Source of the DNA: Moanibacter sp965226025
Lineage (GTDB): Bacteria > Verrucomicrobiota > Verrucomicrobiia > Opitutales > UBA2987
Assembly (NCBI GenBank): GCA_965226025.1
Contig: CBDDCD010000001.1
Location: 310,001 to 374,000 of the forward strand
Direction: 5' to 3'
Length of the DNA: 64,000 bases
Shown here: positions 35,513 to 44,083 of the stretch, piece after piece
How positions within the stretch are numbered: position 1 is the stretch's first letter
Layout: the number at the start of each line of letters is the position of its first letter
Position numbers and translations under genes: made by a program
The notes under the pieces: model-generated
What the model was told of the DNA's origin: nothing
Seen by the model: the letters and a program-made list of their open reading frames with translations, nothing else
The model's database searches: none

Positions 35513-36880
35513 ATGTGTTCGGGAGAACCGAGAACTTCACTTCGAGGACTGATGCTCGTCTTCCTCGGCACCTTGGCACTTCCGGTTGCGTCTGTAGCCT
35601 CGCCATCGGCGGCAAAGGAAGAGTCCGCGCCCCCAGAGATGTCACAGTCCGAGGCGGTCGAAGGAAGGACCGCGGCCTTTGAGGACGGGCTCGAGAAAAC
35701 GGGTGATAGCCATGGTGAAGAGTTGGTTTTGGTAGAGTCGGCGCCGAAGTTAGACTCTCTCGAGGACGAGGAGGTGATTTCCTACCTCGGGTATCACGGT
35801 ATTTTTTCAGAAAGGATGCGTTTTCTGAGACAGGGAGCCCGAAAGGCAGCGGAGGTCAATGACCACATCGAGTCAGAGAAATTCTACCTCCTTCTCTTGA
35901 ACATGGATCTCGATGAAAAGGACCGCAGGAATATCGTGCTGGAAATGGCAGAGATGTATCTAAAAGCCGGAGTCGGGACCAAGGCGGCGGCGGTTTATGA
36001 GAAATTTGTCGAGCGCTTTGGGAGGGATCCGGAAGCGGCTACGGTACTTCTCAGACTAGGTCTCATATACCGTGATCTAGGTGCGTTCCGGTTGGCCCTA
36101 GCCAGATTTTACAGTGTTCTAAACCTGTCTTTGCACATTCCCAAGGGGAGAATGGAAACATATCGGAGGCTGTCGGTAAGATCGCAGCTCGAAATCGCGG
36201 AGACCCATTTCAAGATGGGAGAGCATGAGACGGCCGCGGTTTTCTTCTCGCGTCTTGGCCTTCTGAATCTGGGCGAGAAAGATCTCTCAAGGGTCCAGTT
36301 TAAAAGTGCCTACATCGAATACCTCCTGGAAAAGTATCCTACGGCCGTGGTCAAGCTGGAGGACTTTATCGTTACTTACCCGGAAAGCGTCTTGATTCCG
36401 GAGAGCCACTTCCTGCTGGTCAACACCTACAAGAAACTCAACCAACCCAGAGAAGCCGTGGAGGAGACTCTTAAGCTTCTTCGGATAACCAAAACGAGAA
36501 AAGAGGAAAACGAGAAGCTGTGGTATTACTGGAAGCGCAGAACAGGCAATCAACTCGCTAACGAACTCTACGAACAGCGCGATTTTCTGAGCGCTCTCAA
36601 GATCTATCAGACGATGGCGGATCTGAACGACCATCCGGAGTGGCAGTGGCCGATAATTTACCAGATTGGGCTTTGCTTTGAGCGTTTGGAGATGGCGCCG
36701 AAAGCTCGAGAGGCGTTTCACCTTCTGGTCACCGGGGTGGAGTGGGAAAATCTCGAATTTGAGCTCACTCCGAACTTAATTTCCCTCAAAGAGATGGCGG
36801 AATGGCGTCTGAAGCATTTGGAATGGCGAGGCGAGTTCGACACTCGAGTCTCTACCATCTTTGAACCGGTTGTCTTATGA
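35513..36880 (+). CDS. Exported TPR-repeat protein
   Basis: The 455-residue protein has a signal peptide (hydrophobic LMLVFLGTLALPVASVASPS, cleavage near residue 30), a short acidic linker, then TPR-like helical pairs from about residue 85 to the end. Examples are KFYLLLLNMDLDEKDRRNIV, GVGTKAAAVYEKFVERFG, GAFRLALARFYSVL, GEHETAAVFFSRLGLL, KYPTAVVKLEDFIVTYPES and RDFLSALKIYQTMADL. It is probably a periplasmic or outer-membrane-associated scaffold. It follows the acidic exported protein by three bases and overlaps the next gene (ATGA), so the three are one operon. No enzymatic motif is seen. Confidence 0.75.
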   Translation: MCSGEPRTSLRGLMLVFLGTLALPVASVASPSAAKEESAPPEMSQSEAVEGRTAAFEDGLEKTGDSHGEELVLVESAPKLDSLEDEEVISYLGYHGIFSERMRFLRQGARKAAEVNDHIESEKFYLLLLNMDLDEKDRRNIVLEMAEMYLKAGVGTKAAAVYEKFVERFGRDPEAATVLLRLGLIYRDLGAFRLALARFYSVLNLSLHIPKGRMETYRRLSVRSQLEIAETHFKMGEHETAAVFFSRLGLLNLGEKDLSRVQFKSAYIEYLLEKYPTAVVKLEDFIVTYPESVLIPESHFLLVNTYKKLNQPREAVEETLKLLRITKTRKEENEKLWYYWKRRTGNQLANELYEQRDFLSALKIYQTMADLNDHPEWQWPIIYQIGLCFERLEMAPKAREAFHLLVTGVEWENLEFELTPNLISLKEMAEWRLKHLEWRGEFDTRVSTIFEPVVL

Positions 36881-37248
36881 ACCCCGAGGAAGCATTCAGG
36901 AGCAATCTTGAGAACAGCGAGGAGCTCTACACCCTTTTGCTGACGGAGAACGAGGTCTTGAAGAGAGATAGCCGGTTGCCGGGGGAGTCCATTATTGCCA
37001 GGAAGAAGGAACTCCTCCCTCAGCTAGGTCGCTCTCTCGAGGAATTGAAGAGGATTCGGGCCGAAGGGTACAAGCTATCGAAGCGAGATCGGGAAGTAAT
37101 CAAGGTGACACAGAACAAACTGATGAAGTCCTTCCTCGTCCTGCGTGAGAACGAAAGGATGGTACTGAAGGCGGCGACGCCGATACCTTCTTCGAAGACG
37201 ATTGGCAAGATTCAACCGGAGCGGCTTAAGACATCCTACGGGCTATGA
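36877..37248 (+). CDS. Small helical protein (FlgN-like layout), function unknown
   Basis: This 123-residue charged, helical protein has ENSEELYTLLLTENEVLKRD, IIARKKELLPQLGRSLEELK and SFLVLRENERMVLKAAT. The pattern of two long helices with a central K-x-x-LL resembles FlgN-type chaperones or other coiled-coil helpers, but no other flagellar gene is in the window, so I do not assign a function. The start overlaps the TPR gene's stop (ATGA at 36877-36880), indicating translational coupling. Its stop TGA is the outermost base triplet of an inverted-repeat element. Confidence 0.55.
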   Translation: MNPEEAFRSNLENSEELYTLLLTENEVLKRDSRLPGESIIARKKELLPQLGRSLEELKRIRAEGYKLSKRDREVIKVTQNKLMKSFLVLRENERMVLKAATPIPSSKTIGKIQPERLKTSYGL

Positions 37249-37359
37249 GTCTGTCCGACTTTGACGTTCGATTGCTTCGGAAGTGACCAAGTTCGTCCGA
37301 CAGACTCCTAGCAATAAGAAAATGAAACTGAGAAGTGCAAAGTCCGACAGATTTCTAGG
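37246..37359 (+). repeat. Composite inverted-repeat element (type B plus a type A right arm)
   Basis: A type B copy (37246-37312) runs from TGAGTCTGTCCGACTTTG through TTCGATTGCT to GTCCGACAGACTCCTAG. It is followed by GAGAAGTGCAAAGTCCGACAGATTTCTAG (37331-37359), which matches the right arm of the type A copy at 51331. The element fills the gap between two convergent genes and contains both their stop codons. Confidence 0.78.
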
Positions 37360-38917
37360 ACTGAGGATTGAGGGCATCCTGAATAGCGCGATGTAGTTCG
37401 GAAAGCGAACAGGGTTTAGGAAGGAAACCGACGACTCCGGCTTTTTCCAGCTCATTTCTGTCGAGATTGTCGGCCACCCCGGAAAAGAGCACTACCGGAG
37501 TCGAGATGCCACTCCCCTGAGCGGCGGCTGCGAGCTCCAGTCCATCGACTTCGGGCATTGTAAGATCGGTCATGATTAGATCGAAGCTCTCCAGGTTCTT
37601 TCGCAGAAGATTCATTGCCTCATTGGGATCCGTTGTTGCGCTCACTCGGTAGCCGATCTCGAGGAGGAGATCCTTCTCCGCCTCGAGGACAAACTCTTCG
37701 TCGTCCACAAGGAGAATGTGCTCTTTCCGTGCCTGTGGGGGAGTGTGGATCTGGCTGGGTTTCTCCTGAATCTCCTTCTCCGGGAGAGGGAACCACACTC
37801 TGAAAGTAGTGCCGGTCCCCATCTCGCTTTGAAATGAGATGACGCCTCCATGTCGTTCGACGAGTCCGTGTACGATCGCCAACCCCATACCGGACGATTC
37901 GGCGAGACTTCCGGTCGTGAAGTAGGGTTCGAAGATCCGTTCGCTGATCGAGTCCTTGATTCCCCTTCCGGTATCCTCGATCGATATTTCAGCACAGGGT
38001 GAAGGCGAGTATCCGGTTTCACGCCCACTGACCGGGAAGCTCTTTCGACCCTCCTTGAGTTCGATTTTGAGGAACCCACCGCCTTCTTCCATCGCTTTAA
38101 AGGCATTGCTGAAAAGGTTTACAAAGACTTGCCTCAATCCTTCAGGATCCGCCCAGACGGTAATCGGATGGTCGGTCAGGCGGCTCTGCATGGTGACATC
38201 GCGAGGGCGTATCGAATCGACGAAAAGGATCGCTTCTTCGAGGATTTCCTTCAGATCGACGGTTTGCATTCCTCCGAGATCGTCGGCCGCGCTGAAGGTT
38301 TTCAGCTGCGATACAAAGTCCCGTCCACGGTAGGCCGCATCCAGGATCTTCTTTGAGCGCTCGACGATCTCCACGCGGCCTTCGGCCAAAGAAGCGATCA
38401 GTTCGGTCTGACCCATGATGGAGGCGAGGGTGTTATTGAAATGATGGGCAATTCCATTCGAGAGAGTTCCGAGGGCCTCCAGCCGTTGAGGGAGACTGAA
38501 ACGTTTCTCGAGGGACTCTTCCTGAGAGGTATCCCGAAAGAGAACGATGAGGTGGGTTTCACTCGGGCGTAGGCACTTCGGAATGATCCGGGTGTGCATC
38601 TCGATCGGCTCTCCATCCTTTCTCTGGAGACGAAGGTAGCCTGACCAGATCTTCTGCTTTTGAATGGTCTGAAGGATGGTGCGGCCAACTTTGGCGTCGT
38701 GGGGCATCTCCAGAAGAGCAAAGATCCGGCTGCCGAGGACCTCTTCCGGAGGGAGTCCGGTAGCTTTGGAGAAGGGAGGGTTGACAAATTTCACGACGCC
38801 GGCGGAATCGGTCAGGAGAAGGCACTCACTGATGTGATTGACCGTTTCTCCGAACAGCAACCCGATGTCCTGGGAATAGAGATTCGGCCGGTCCTCGCCC
38901 GTCTCTTTTGAATTCAT
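37355..38917 (-). CDS. PAS sensor histidine kinase with C-terminal receiver
   Basis: The 520-residue protein (counted from the ATG at 38917, which has AGGAAG upstream) has a PAS domain (ISECLLLTDSAGVVKFVNPPF onward), HisKA with SNGIAHHFNNTLASIMGQ, HATPase (LRQVFVNLFSNAFKAMEEGG, DTGRGIKDS, SSGMGLAIVHGLVERHGG) and a receiver (ILLVDDEEFVLEAE, LIMTDLTMPEVDG, LPKP). The HHFNN form of the H-box belongs to the class with NtrB-like phosphotransfer. No membrane segment is visible. It is transcribed in the same direction as the split NarL-type regulator just upstream, a probable partner now broken by an IS. Its stop TAG lies in a repeat element. Confidence 0.88.
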   Translation of the reverse strand: MNSKETGEDRPNLYSQDIGLLFGETVNHISECLLLTDSAGVVKFVNPPFSKATGLPPEEVLGSRIFALLEMPHDAKVGRTILQTIQKQKIWSGYLRLQRKDGEPIEMHTRIIPKCLRPSETHLIVLFRDTSQEESLEKRFSLPQRLEALGTLSNGIAHHFNNTLASIMGQTELIASLAEGRVEIVERSKKILDAAYRGRDFVSQLKTFSAADDLGGMQTVDLKEILEEAILFVDSIRPRDVTMQSRLTDHPITVWADPEGLRQVFVNLFSNAFKAMEEGGGFLKIELKEGRKSFPVSGRETGYSPSPCAEISIEDTGRGIKDSISERIFEPYFTTGSLAESSGMGLAIVHGLVERHGGVISFQSEMGTGTTFRVWFPLPEKEIQEKPSQIHTPPQARKEHILLVDDEEFVLEAEKDLLLEIGYRVSATTDPNEAMNLLRKNLESFDLIMTDLTMPEVDGLELAAAAQGSGISTPVVLFSGVADNLDRNELEKAGVVGFLPKPCSLSELHRAIQDALNPQS

Positions 38918-38987
38918 GGCGCTTCCTGATCTGACGGGCATGGGAAAGTAGAAATCCTCGCGTCAATCCACCCCAGTTTTCTCGCCT

Positions 38988-39618
38988 TCAGCAGCTGGGT
39001 ACGGCGACGAGACCGAACCCGATGGCATGACGGGTGAGACCGGCGACATTTCGGACTCCGAGCTTCTTCATCAGGTTGTTTCGGTGAGTGTCGGCGGTTC
39101 CGGGGCTGATGAAGAGTTTCACGGCGATTTCCTTGGTCGTATGACCTTCTCCAATCAACTGCAGGATCTCCCTTTCCCGGCTGGTTAGTGATTCCTGAGA
39201 AGCGCCGCCATTTTTGCCAGAAAAGAGATCGGGTATCATCTTGGCGATCTCCGGACCGAAATAGCTCTGACCGGAAGCGACTGCCCGTACCGCCTTCTCC
39301 ATTTCCGGTAGGCCGGCCGATTTTTCGATTATCCCGTTGACTTTCGCTTTCATGATACGGCCAATTTGGTTGAGCGAAAAAAGGCCTGAAAAGACCAGTA
39401 TTTTGAGAGAGGGAAATTCGACCCTGAGGCGCTGGGCGACTTCCACTCCATTGAGTGCGGGCAGACGGAGATCGAGAATAACAAGGTCAGGCTCCAGCTT
39501 GAGGCACTCCTTATAGCCTTCGAGCCCATCAACTGAGGTGCCAACGATTTCGAGATCGATCTGCGATTCGATCAGTATGGAGACAAGGTCACACAGCAGG
39601 GCCTCATCTTCTATAATA
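38988..39618 (-). pseudogene. NarL/FixJ-type response regulator, 3' part (interrupted by IS copy 4)
   Basis: From IIEDEALLCDLV onward the protein is a receiver (LEPDLVILDLRLPALNG, phosphoacceptor Asp; LVFSGLF; EKSAGL) followed by a LuxR-type helix-turn-helix (LTSREREILQLIGEGHTTKE, GTADTHRNNLMKKLGV). The first six codons (MQKVYI) lie on the other side of the IS at 41436-41456. Joining them across the duplicated TATAATA gives MQKVYIIEDEALL, a perfect family start. The gene is therefore split after codon 6-7. An in-frame TTG inside the IS (39671) could produce MISVSGFHPNPLGFGTAS fused to IIEDE, so a nearly complete regulator might still be made if the IS drives it. Confidence 0.9.
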
Positions 39619-41435
39619 GAGGCTGTCCCAAATCCGAGAGGATTTGGGTGGAAGCCTGATACCGATATCAATCTTCGTCACGTTATGTAGACCACGACAT
39701 GCCTTCCGTCCTCGGTAGCTTACCTTTTATCCGTTATGCACCTTTCCAGCACCCTTCCTCTCGCTTTGAGTCGATAGTTCTCCCAAGGAAGCGCCTCTGA
39801 CTCGATTCTTGGATCCCTATGCCGCCTGCGTTGCCTCTTTCTCATGTTCTTGCGCAAGTCTCTGCGCGATTTTCCATAGATTGTGGGACAGAACCGACCA
39901 GGCCACGCTAAGGTTACGGTTGTCAAAGCCTTTGCTGCGTATCTTGCCCCCGTGCCATCGGTTCTTGAGCACTCCGATCCGGCCTTCGGTGCTCCCTCGT
40001 CGTCGCTGCAACCGGACAAAGCGCGGCTCCTCCATCCGCTCCTTGAGCTCTTGTGGATTGCGGGGCGTAAGGGCGTCAAAAATCCCCTCTGCCTGGAGCC
40101 GCTTGCTGGCCGCCTTCGAGGCATAGCCCCGATCCCCACTGATCGCTTCGATCTTCTCCTCTAAAGCGAAGCCCTTTTGCCTCTCCAGACTTTCCCAAAG
40201 CTGCTTCAATTCGCTCGGGGCCTGCCCCCCATACAGTTTCCAGTCCAACAGATATCCCTCTGCGCTCTCGCATAAATAAAGGGTGTTGCCAAACTCCACC
40301 TCCCGATCTGCCTTGCCTCGCACGATGACGTCAATCTCAGGTTCGTAGGCGCTCAGGATCTTCTCCTCATTCTTCACCTGCCGCCCCCCTATGATCCGTT
40401 CGTGCGCCTGTTTCATGACCTGCGGTATCTGCTCTAACATACCATCCATTCGCTCGATGATTCGGCTCGCCTTCTTCTCGGTGTAATCGCTTTGCATCCA
40501 CATAGCTTCCAATAAGTCACGGTGGCGAAGGGCATGGCCCTCAATCTTCTTGAGCAATAGCTTCATCCGCCGCAGGATCCCTTTACGCGCTTTGCCCGCC
40601 TCCCGGCGCCGACGCGCATGCGTCATCTCCAGGCACCGTTTGTTCATCTCCCGAGCCAATCCCTTTGCTCCCTGGGGCATGCGCTGTTTCATTCCCGCCT
40701 GCCGGATCAGACTGATCGCCTTGAGCAGCGTTGCTCCCACATCCTTGAGCAAGACCCAGTCCACGGGCCAGTGGATGTTCGCTTCCAGGCAAGTGGCGTC
40801 GATCAGGCATTCCCTCGTATCGATCGGCTTCTCTAATCCTGCCTCACCACAATGTTCAGCATTGCCCACCACCTCGGTCATCCTTGCATGCAGCTGTCTC
40901 AGATACGCTTCGTCGAAGAATTTCGAATCCCGTTCCAGACTGCTCTTCGATATTTTCCGGATCCCGTCTACCTCACGCACCCGGCAAAAATTAGCCAGAA
41001 GCTCACTGCGTCCCAACTCCTGCGACAGACAACGAAAGGATATCCCTCCGAGTAAATGACGCACCACCTCCACCCGCAGCGCTTTTATCGCTCTTAGAGC
41101 GCGTCGCTCCCGATCCTTCCCTCCCGCTTCATCCCATCCTTCCAAGGCTTTTACGATCGCCTCCCTTTCCAGCGAGGAGTCGATCAAAACCCGGTCAATC
41201 CGCTCCATTGTTTCCAGAAACACGGTGTAGTCTTTGCATCGAATGACTGGAGTTAGGGCTGGACGCAGGAAGCTTTGTACGGCAATATTTTTCATGAGAA
41301 GGGCGTGCTTTGTATTTGACTAACGCAAGCATAAGCGCCCTTTTTCGCCGGATCGAGCTTTTTGCAGCTCTATCCGGCCTTTTTTTTGCCCATAACTCAT
41401 TAAAAATCAATTGTTTCCACCACTGGGACGGGCTC
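39619..41435 (-). mobile_element. ISNCY/ISDol1-like insertion sequence, copy 4 (complete, 1817 bp)
   Basis: Same element in minus orientation, from GAGGCTGTCCCA (39619) to the reverse of GAGCCCGTCCCAG (41435). It is flanked by TATAATA at 39612-39618 and 41436-41442, a 7-base duplication; the other copies have 6. It splits the response-regulator gene in its first codons. Confidence 0.95.
39817..41295 (-). CDS. DDE transposase (intact, copy 4)
   Basis: It encodes the same 492-residue protein as the copies at 33130 and 53465 with all presumed catalytic residues present and no frameshift. It runs in the same direction as the regulator it interrupts, so transcription from the regulator promoter at about 41456-41549 could enter the element from its left end. 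Confidence 0.92.
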   Translation of the reverse strand: MKNIAVQSFLRPALTPVIRCKDYTVFLETMERIDRVLIDSSLEREAIVKALEGWDEAGGKDRERRALRAIKALRVEVVRHLLGGISFRCLSQELGRSELLANFCRVREVDGIRKISKSSLERDSKFFDEAYLRQLHARMTEVVGNAEHCGEAGLEKPIDTRECLIDATCLEANIHWPVDWVLLKDVGATLLKAISLIRQAGMKQRMPQGAKGLAREMNKRCLEMTHARRRREAGKARKGILRRMKLLLKKIEGHALRHRDLLEAMWMQSDYTEKKASRIIERMDGMLEQIPQVMKQAHERIIGGRQVKNEEKILSAYEPEIDVIVRGKADREVEFGNTLYLCESAEGYLLDWKLYGGQAPSELKQLWESLERQKGFALEEKIEAISGDRGYASKAASKRLQAEGIFDALTPRNPQELKERMEEPRFVRLQRRRGSTEGRIGVLKNRWHGGKIRSKGFDNRNLSVAWSVLSHNLWKIAQRLAQEHEKEATQAA

Positions 41436-41456
41436 TATAATATAGACTTTTTGCAT
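41436..41456 (-). pseudogene. 5' codons of the split NarL-type regulator
   Basis: Read on the minus strand, ATGCAAAAAGTCTATATTAT encodes MQKVYI(I), the missing first residues of the receiver domain at 39618. The last seven bases are the target duplication. The 92-base gap to the divergent prfB start holds the regulator's promoter. Confidence 0.85.
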
Positions 41457-41548
41457 TGCTCAGACTCAGCCTCCCTTTAAGTCGCCCGGTGGGTAGGTAT
41501 CTTTAGGGCTTGAAAAGGGAACCACATTCCTCTCTTTACTTCCCTGTC

Positions 41549-42680
41549 ATGCTCGATCCTGATATTCGATCCCAAGTCGAGGAGCTTGTGAAACGAGCCG
41601 GATACCTTTGGAGGTATCTTTGAAGTCGAGGACAAAAGGAAAGAAACCTCCCGCCTGGAAGAAGCGATGGGAGAGCCCGGATTTTGGGACAATCAGGAGA
41701 ACTCCCGGAAGACCGCGACTCGCTTGAGCCAAATCAAGCGAGAGATCGAAAAAGTGGTTGAGTTTCGGGCCAGAGTTGACGACCTCCAGGTGATGTGTGA
41801 CCTGGTGGCGGAATCGGAAGGGGACGATTCGGCCCAATTTGTAGAGGAGATCACCGGGTCCGTTCTCGAACTCGGGACCGAGATCGGCGATTTGGAGCTC
41901 AGATCGTTTCTCAACGGGCCTCACGATAGCAGCAATGCCATTCTCAGTATTCACGCAGGAGCGGGCGGCACGGAATCGTGTGATTGGGCGGGTATGCTTC
42001 TGCGAATGTATACCCGATGGGCGGAGCGACGGGAATACTCGGTAGAGATTCAAGATATTCAGCCGGGCGACGAGGCGGGAATCAGCAGCGCCACCATCAC
42101 AGTGAAGGGAGATAATGCCTACGGCTATGCCAAGGCCGAGCGAGGGGTGCACCGGCTCGTTCGCATCAGCCCATTTGATTCGAATAACCGGAGGCACACT
42201 TCTTTCAGTGCGGTAGATGTCATCGCTGAACTCAAGGATAATGCCGAATTTGAGATCGAGGAAGACGAACTTCGGATCGACACCTATCGCTCGAGCGGCA
42301 AGGGCGGACAGCACGTGAACAAGACCGACTCGGCGGTACGCCTCACCCATTTGCCATCGGGAATTGTAGTTGCCTGTCAGAACGAGCGCTCCCAATACAA
42401 AAACAAGGCCACTGCAATGAAGGTGTTGCGGTCTCGTATTTTCGAAAAAATCGAGGACGACAAGCGTGCCGAGATGGAACGGTTTTACGGAGCGAAGAAC
42501 GAAATAGGCTGGGGAAACCAAATCCGAAGCTACGTCTTCCAGCCCTACCAGATGGTTAAGGACCTTAGGACCGGGGTCGATTCATCAAACGTCCAGGCGG
42601 TGATGGACGGGGAAATCGATGGTTTTATTGATGCATGGCTGCGAGCGGGATGTCCGGTCGCGAGAAGCAAAGGGACGTAG
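41549..42680 (+). CDS. prfB: Peptide chain release factor 2 (programmed +1 frameshift)
   Basis: RF2 recognises UGA and UAA and triggers peptide release on the ribosome. The zero frame starts at ATG 41549 (MLDPDIRSQVEELVKRAGYL) and reaches an in-frame TGA at 41621. The rest continues in the +1 frame from GAA (EVEDKRKETSRLEEAMGEPG) to the TAG at 42680, giving about 376 residues after the shift. The anticodon-mimic SPF motif (RISPFDSNN) identifies RF2 rather than RF1, and the catalytic GGQ lies in SGKGGQHVNKTDSAVR. The frameshift autoregulates RF2 amount. It is divergent from the split regulator gene and five bases upstream of the next gene. Confidence 0.95.
41609..41623 (+). promoter_or_regulatory. 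RF2 programmed +1 frameshift site
   Basis: The sequence TGGAGGTATCTTTGA contains an internal Shine-Dalgarno-like GGAGG, a three-base spacer TAT, the slippery CTT-T and the UGA stop. This is the canonical RF2 layout. The base after UGA is A here, rather than the C typical of Escherichia coli. Confidence 0.9.
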
Positions 42681-42685
42681 TCTTG

Positions 42686-44083
42686 ATGAAGACGCCTCTT
42701 AATTATCAGCGCATTCGTGAGAGCTTTGATCGGCAGCCCCTCTTTGAGGATAAGACCTGGCAGCTCTCCCCGGAACCCTGGCCTCTTTTAAGGGAACAGG
42801 TTGAAGAGATTGAAAGGATCGGTGATGCCTGTTTCGAGTTTCACCGTGCCTTGGAGACCCTCTACATTCGTTCAGCGGATGATCGGAAGCTCTTGAGAAA
42901 CCGGGACTTCAAGGCGCCGTGGGCGTCGAGCTACTTTGACCGAGGAAAGCCACTCGAACTAGTTGGGCATTCTCGGTCGAAGCGAACTCGGGGGCTGGCA
43001 CCGCCGGTAATTCGACCCGATCTATTGGTAACGGAAGATGGTTTTGCCCTCACTGAAATCGATACGGTGCCGGGAGGAATCGGTCTGACTGCCTTTCTCA
43101 ATCGGCTCTATGCGAGCGAGGATTACGAATTGGTGGGAGAGGAAGACGCCATGATTCATGGTTTCTACAAGTCTCTTGTCTCGACCTTGCCGGACAATGG
43201 GTTGCCTCTGATTGGAATCATCGTTAGCGACGAATCCCAAACCTATCGACCGGAAATGGAATGGTTGGCGAAATCCCTTCAGGAGATGGGAAAACGAGTC
43301 TATTGTCTTCACCCCAACGATCTGATGCCCTTGGGCAACACGGTCTGCGCTTCGATTGATGGGAATCCCGAGCAGGTAGACATCCTTTACCGCTTTTGGG
43401 AGCTCTTCGATCTCGCAAATGTTTCGGTGGCACGTTATCTTCTCGATGCTCTTGAGGAGTCAGAATTGGTGGTGACGCCACCAATGCGACATTTCCAGGA
43501 AGAGAAGCTGAGTCTGGCCCTTTTTCACCATCATTTACTGGAGGAGTTCTGGAGTGAGAATCTGAGCCCGACGGCTTTGAAAATCCTACGGAAGATCATC
43601 CCCAAATCCTGGATTATGGATCAAGTCGAGCTCCCGCCTAACGCGGTCCTCGATGCTCCCTACATCGGAGGAAAGCCGATCTGGCGTTGGGAGCAGCTAG
43701 GGGAGGCTTCCCAAAAGGAGCGAAACTTCATCATCAAGATGAGTGGATTTCACGAAATGGCTTGGGGCGCTCGAAGCGTTGTTCTGGGGAGTGATTCACC
43801 GCGGCGCGAATGGTCTGAGAAAATCGAGAAAGCGCTCGATCAGAGCGACACCAATTTACACATTCTGCAGGACTACCACAAACCCAAGCGGCTTGATCAT
43901 CCCGTTTACCGGGATACCGAAGACCTATTCCTTCAAGAGGGAAGGGTGCGATTGAATCCCTTCTTCTTTGTTTGGGATGGCAGGGCTCACCTCTGTGGAA
44001 TTCTCAATACATTCTGTCCAGCGGACAAGAAGATCATTCACGGGATGAAGGATGCCGCCCTCCTCCCGTGTCGCTACGACTGA
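42686..44083 (+). CDS. Conserved hypothetical protein, ATP-grasp-like features
   Basis: The 465-residue protein starts at ATG 42686 with AAGGGA upstream, five bases after prfB, so the two are probably co-transcribed. It contains PVIRPDLLVTEDGFALTEIDTVPGGIGLTAFL, FHHHLLEEFW, FIIKMSGFHEMAWGARSV and LHILQDYHKPKRLDHPV. The order acidic EID, then a lysine strand (IIKMSG), then a C-terminal basic stretch is reminiscent of ATP-grasp ligases such as the glutathionylspermidine-synthase group, but I cannot assign a substrate. There is no signal peptide. The 3' end overlaps by 50 bases, on the opposite strand, the end of the giant GH16 protein gene. Confidence 0.6.
   Translation: MKTPLNYQRIRESFDRQPLFEDKTWQLSPEPWPLLREQVEEIERIGDACFEFHRALETLYIRSADDRKLLRNRDFKAPWASSYFDRGKPLELVGHSRSKRTRGLAPPVIRPDLLVTEDGFALTEIDTVPGGIGLTAFLNRLYASEDYELVGEEDAMIHGFYKSLVSTLPDNGLPLIGIIVSDESQTYRPEMEWLAKSLQEMGKRVYCLHPNDLMPLGNTVCASIDGNPEQVDILYRFWELFDLANVSVARYLLDALEESELVVTPPMRHFQEEKLSLALFHHHLLEEFWSENLSPTALKILRKIIPKSWIMDQVELPPNAVLDAPYIGGKPIWRWEQLGEASQKERNFIIKMSGFHEMAWGARSVVLGSDSPRREWSEKIEKALDQSDTNLHILQDYHKPKRLDHPVYRDTEDLFLQEGRVRLNPFFFVWDGRAHLCGILNTFCPADKKIIHGMKDAALLPCRYD

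Noticed and set aside
36877..37248. Firm assignment as flagellar chaperone FlgN
   Set aside because: Only helix pattern and length agree; no flagellar gene lies in the window.
32990..41435. IS copies 3 and 4 in inverted orientation as a composite transposon carrying the TPR operon and kinase
   Set aside because: Each IS has its own different target duplication on both of its sides, so they inserted separately; a composite unit would share one duplication at its outer edges only.
42635..42685. Upstream start for the gene after prfB, overlapping the prfB end
   Set aside because: The ATG at 42686 has a better ribosome-binding site (AAGGGA), and the extra residues would only be an out-of-frame reading of the prfB C-terminus.
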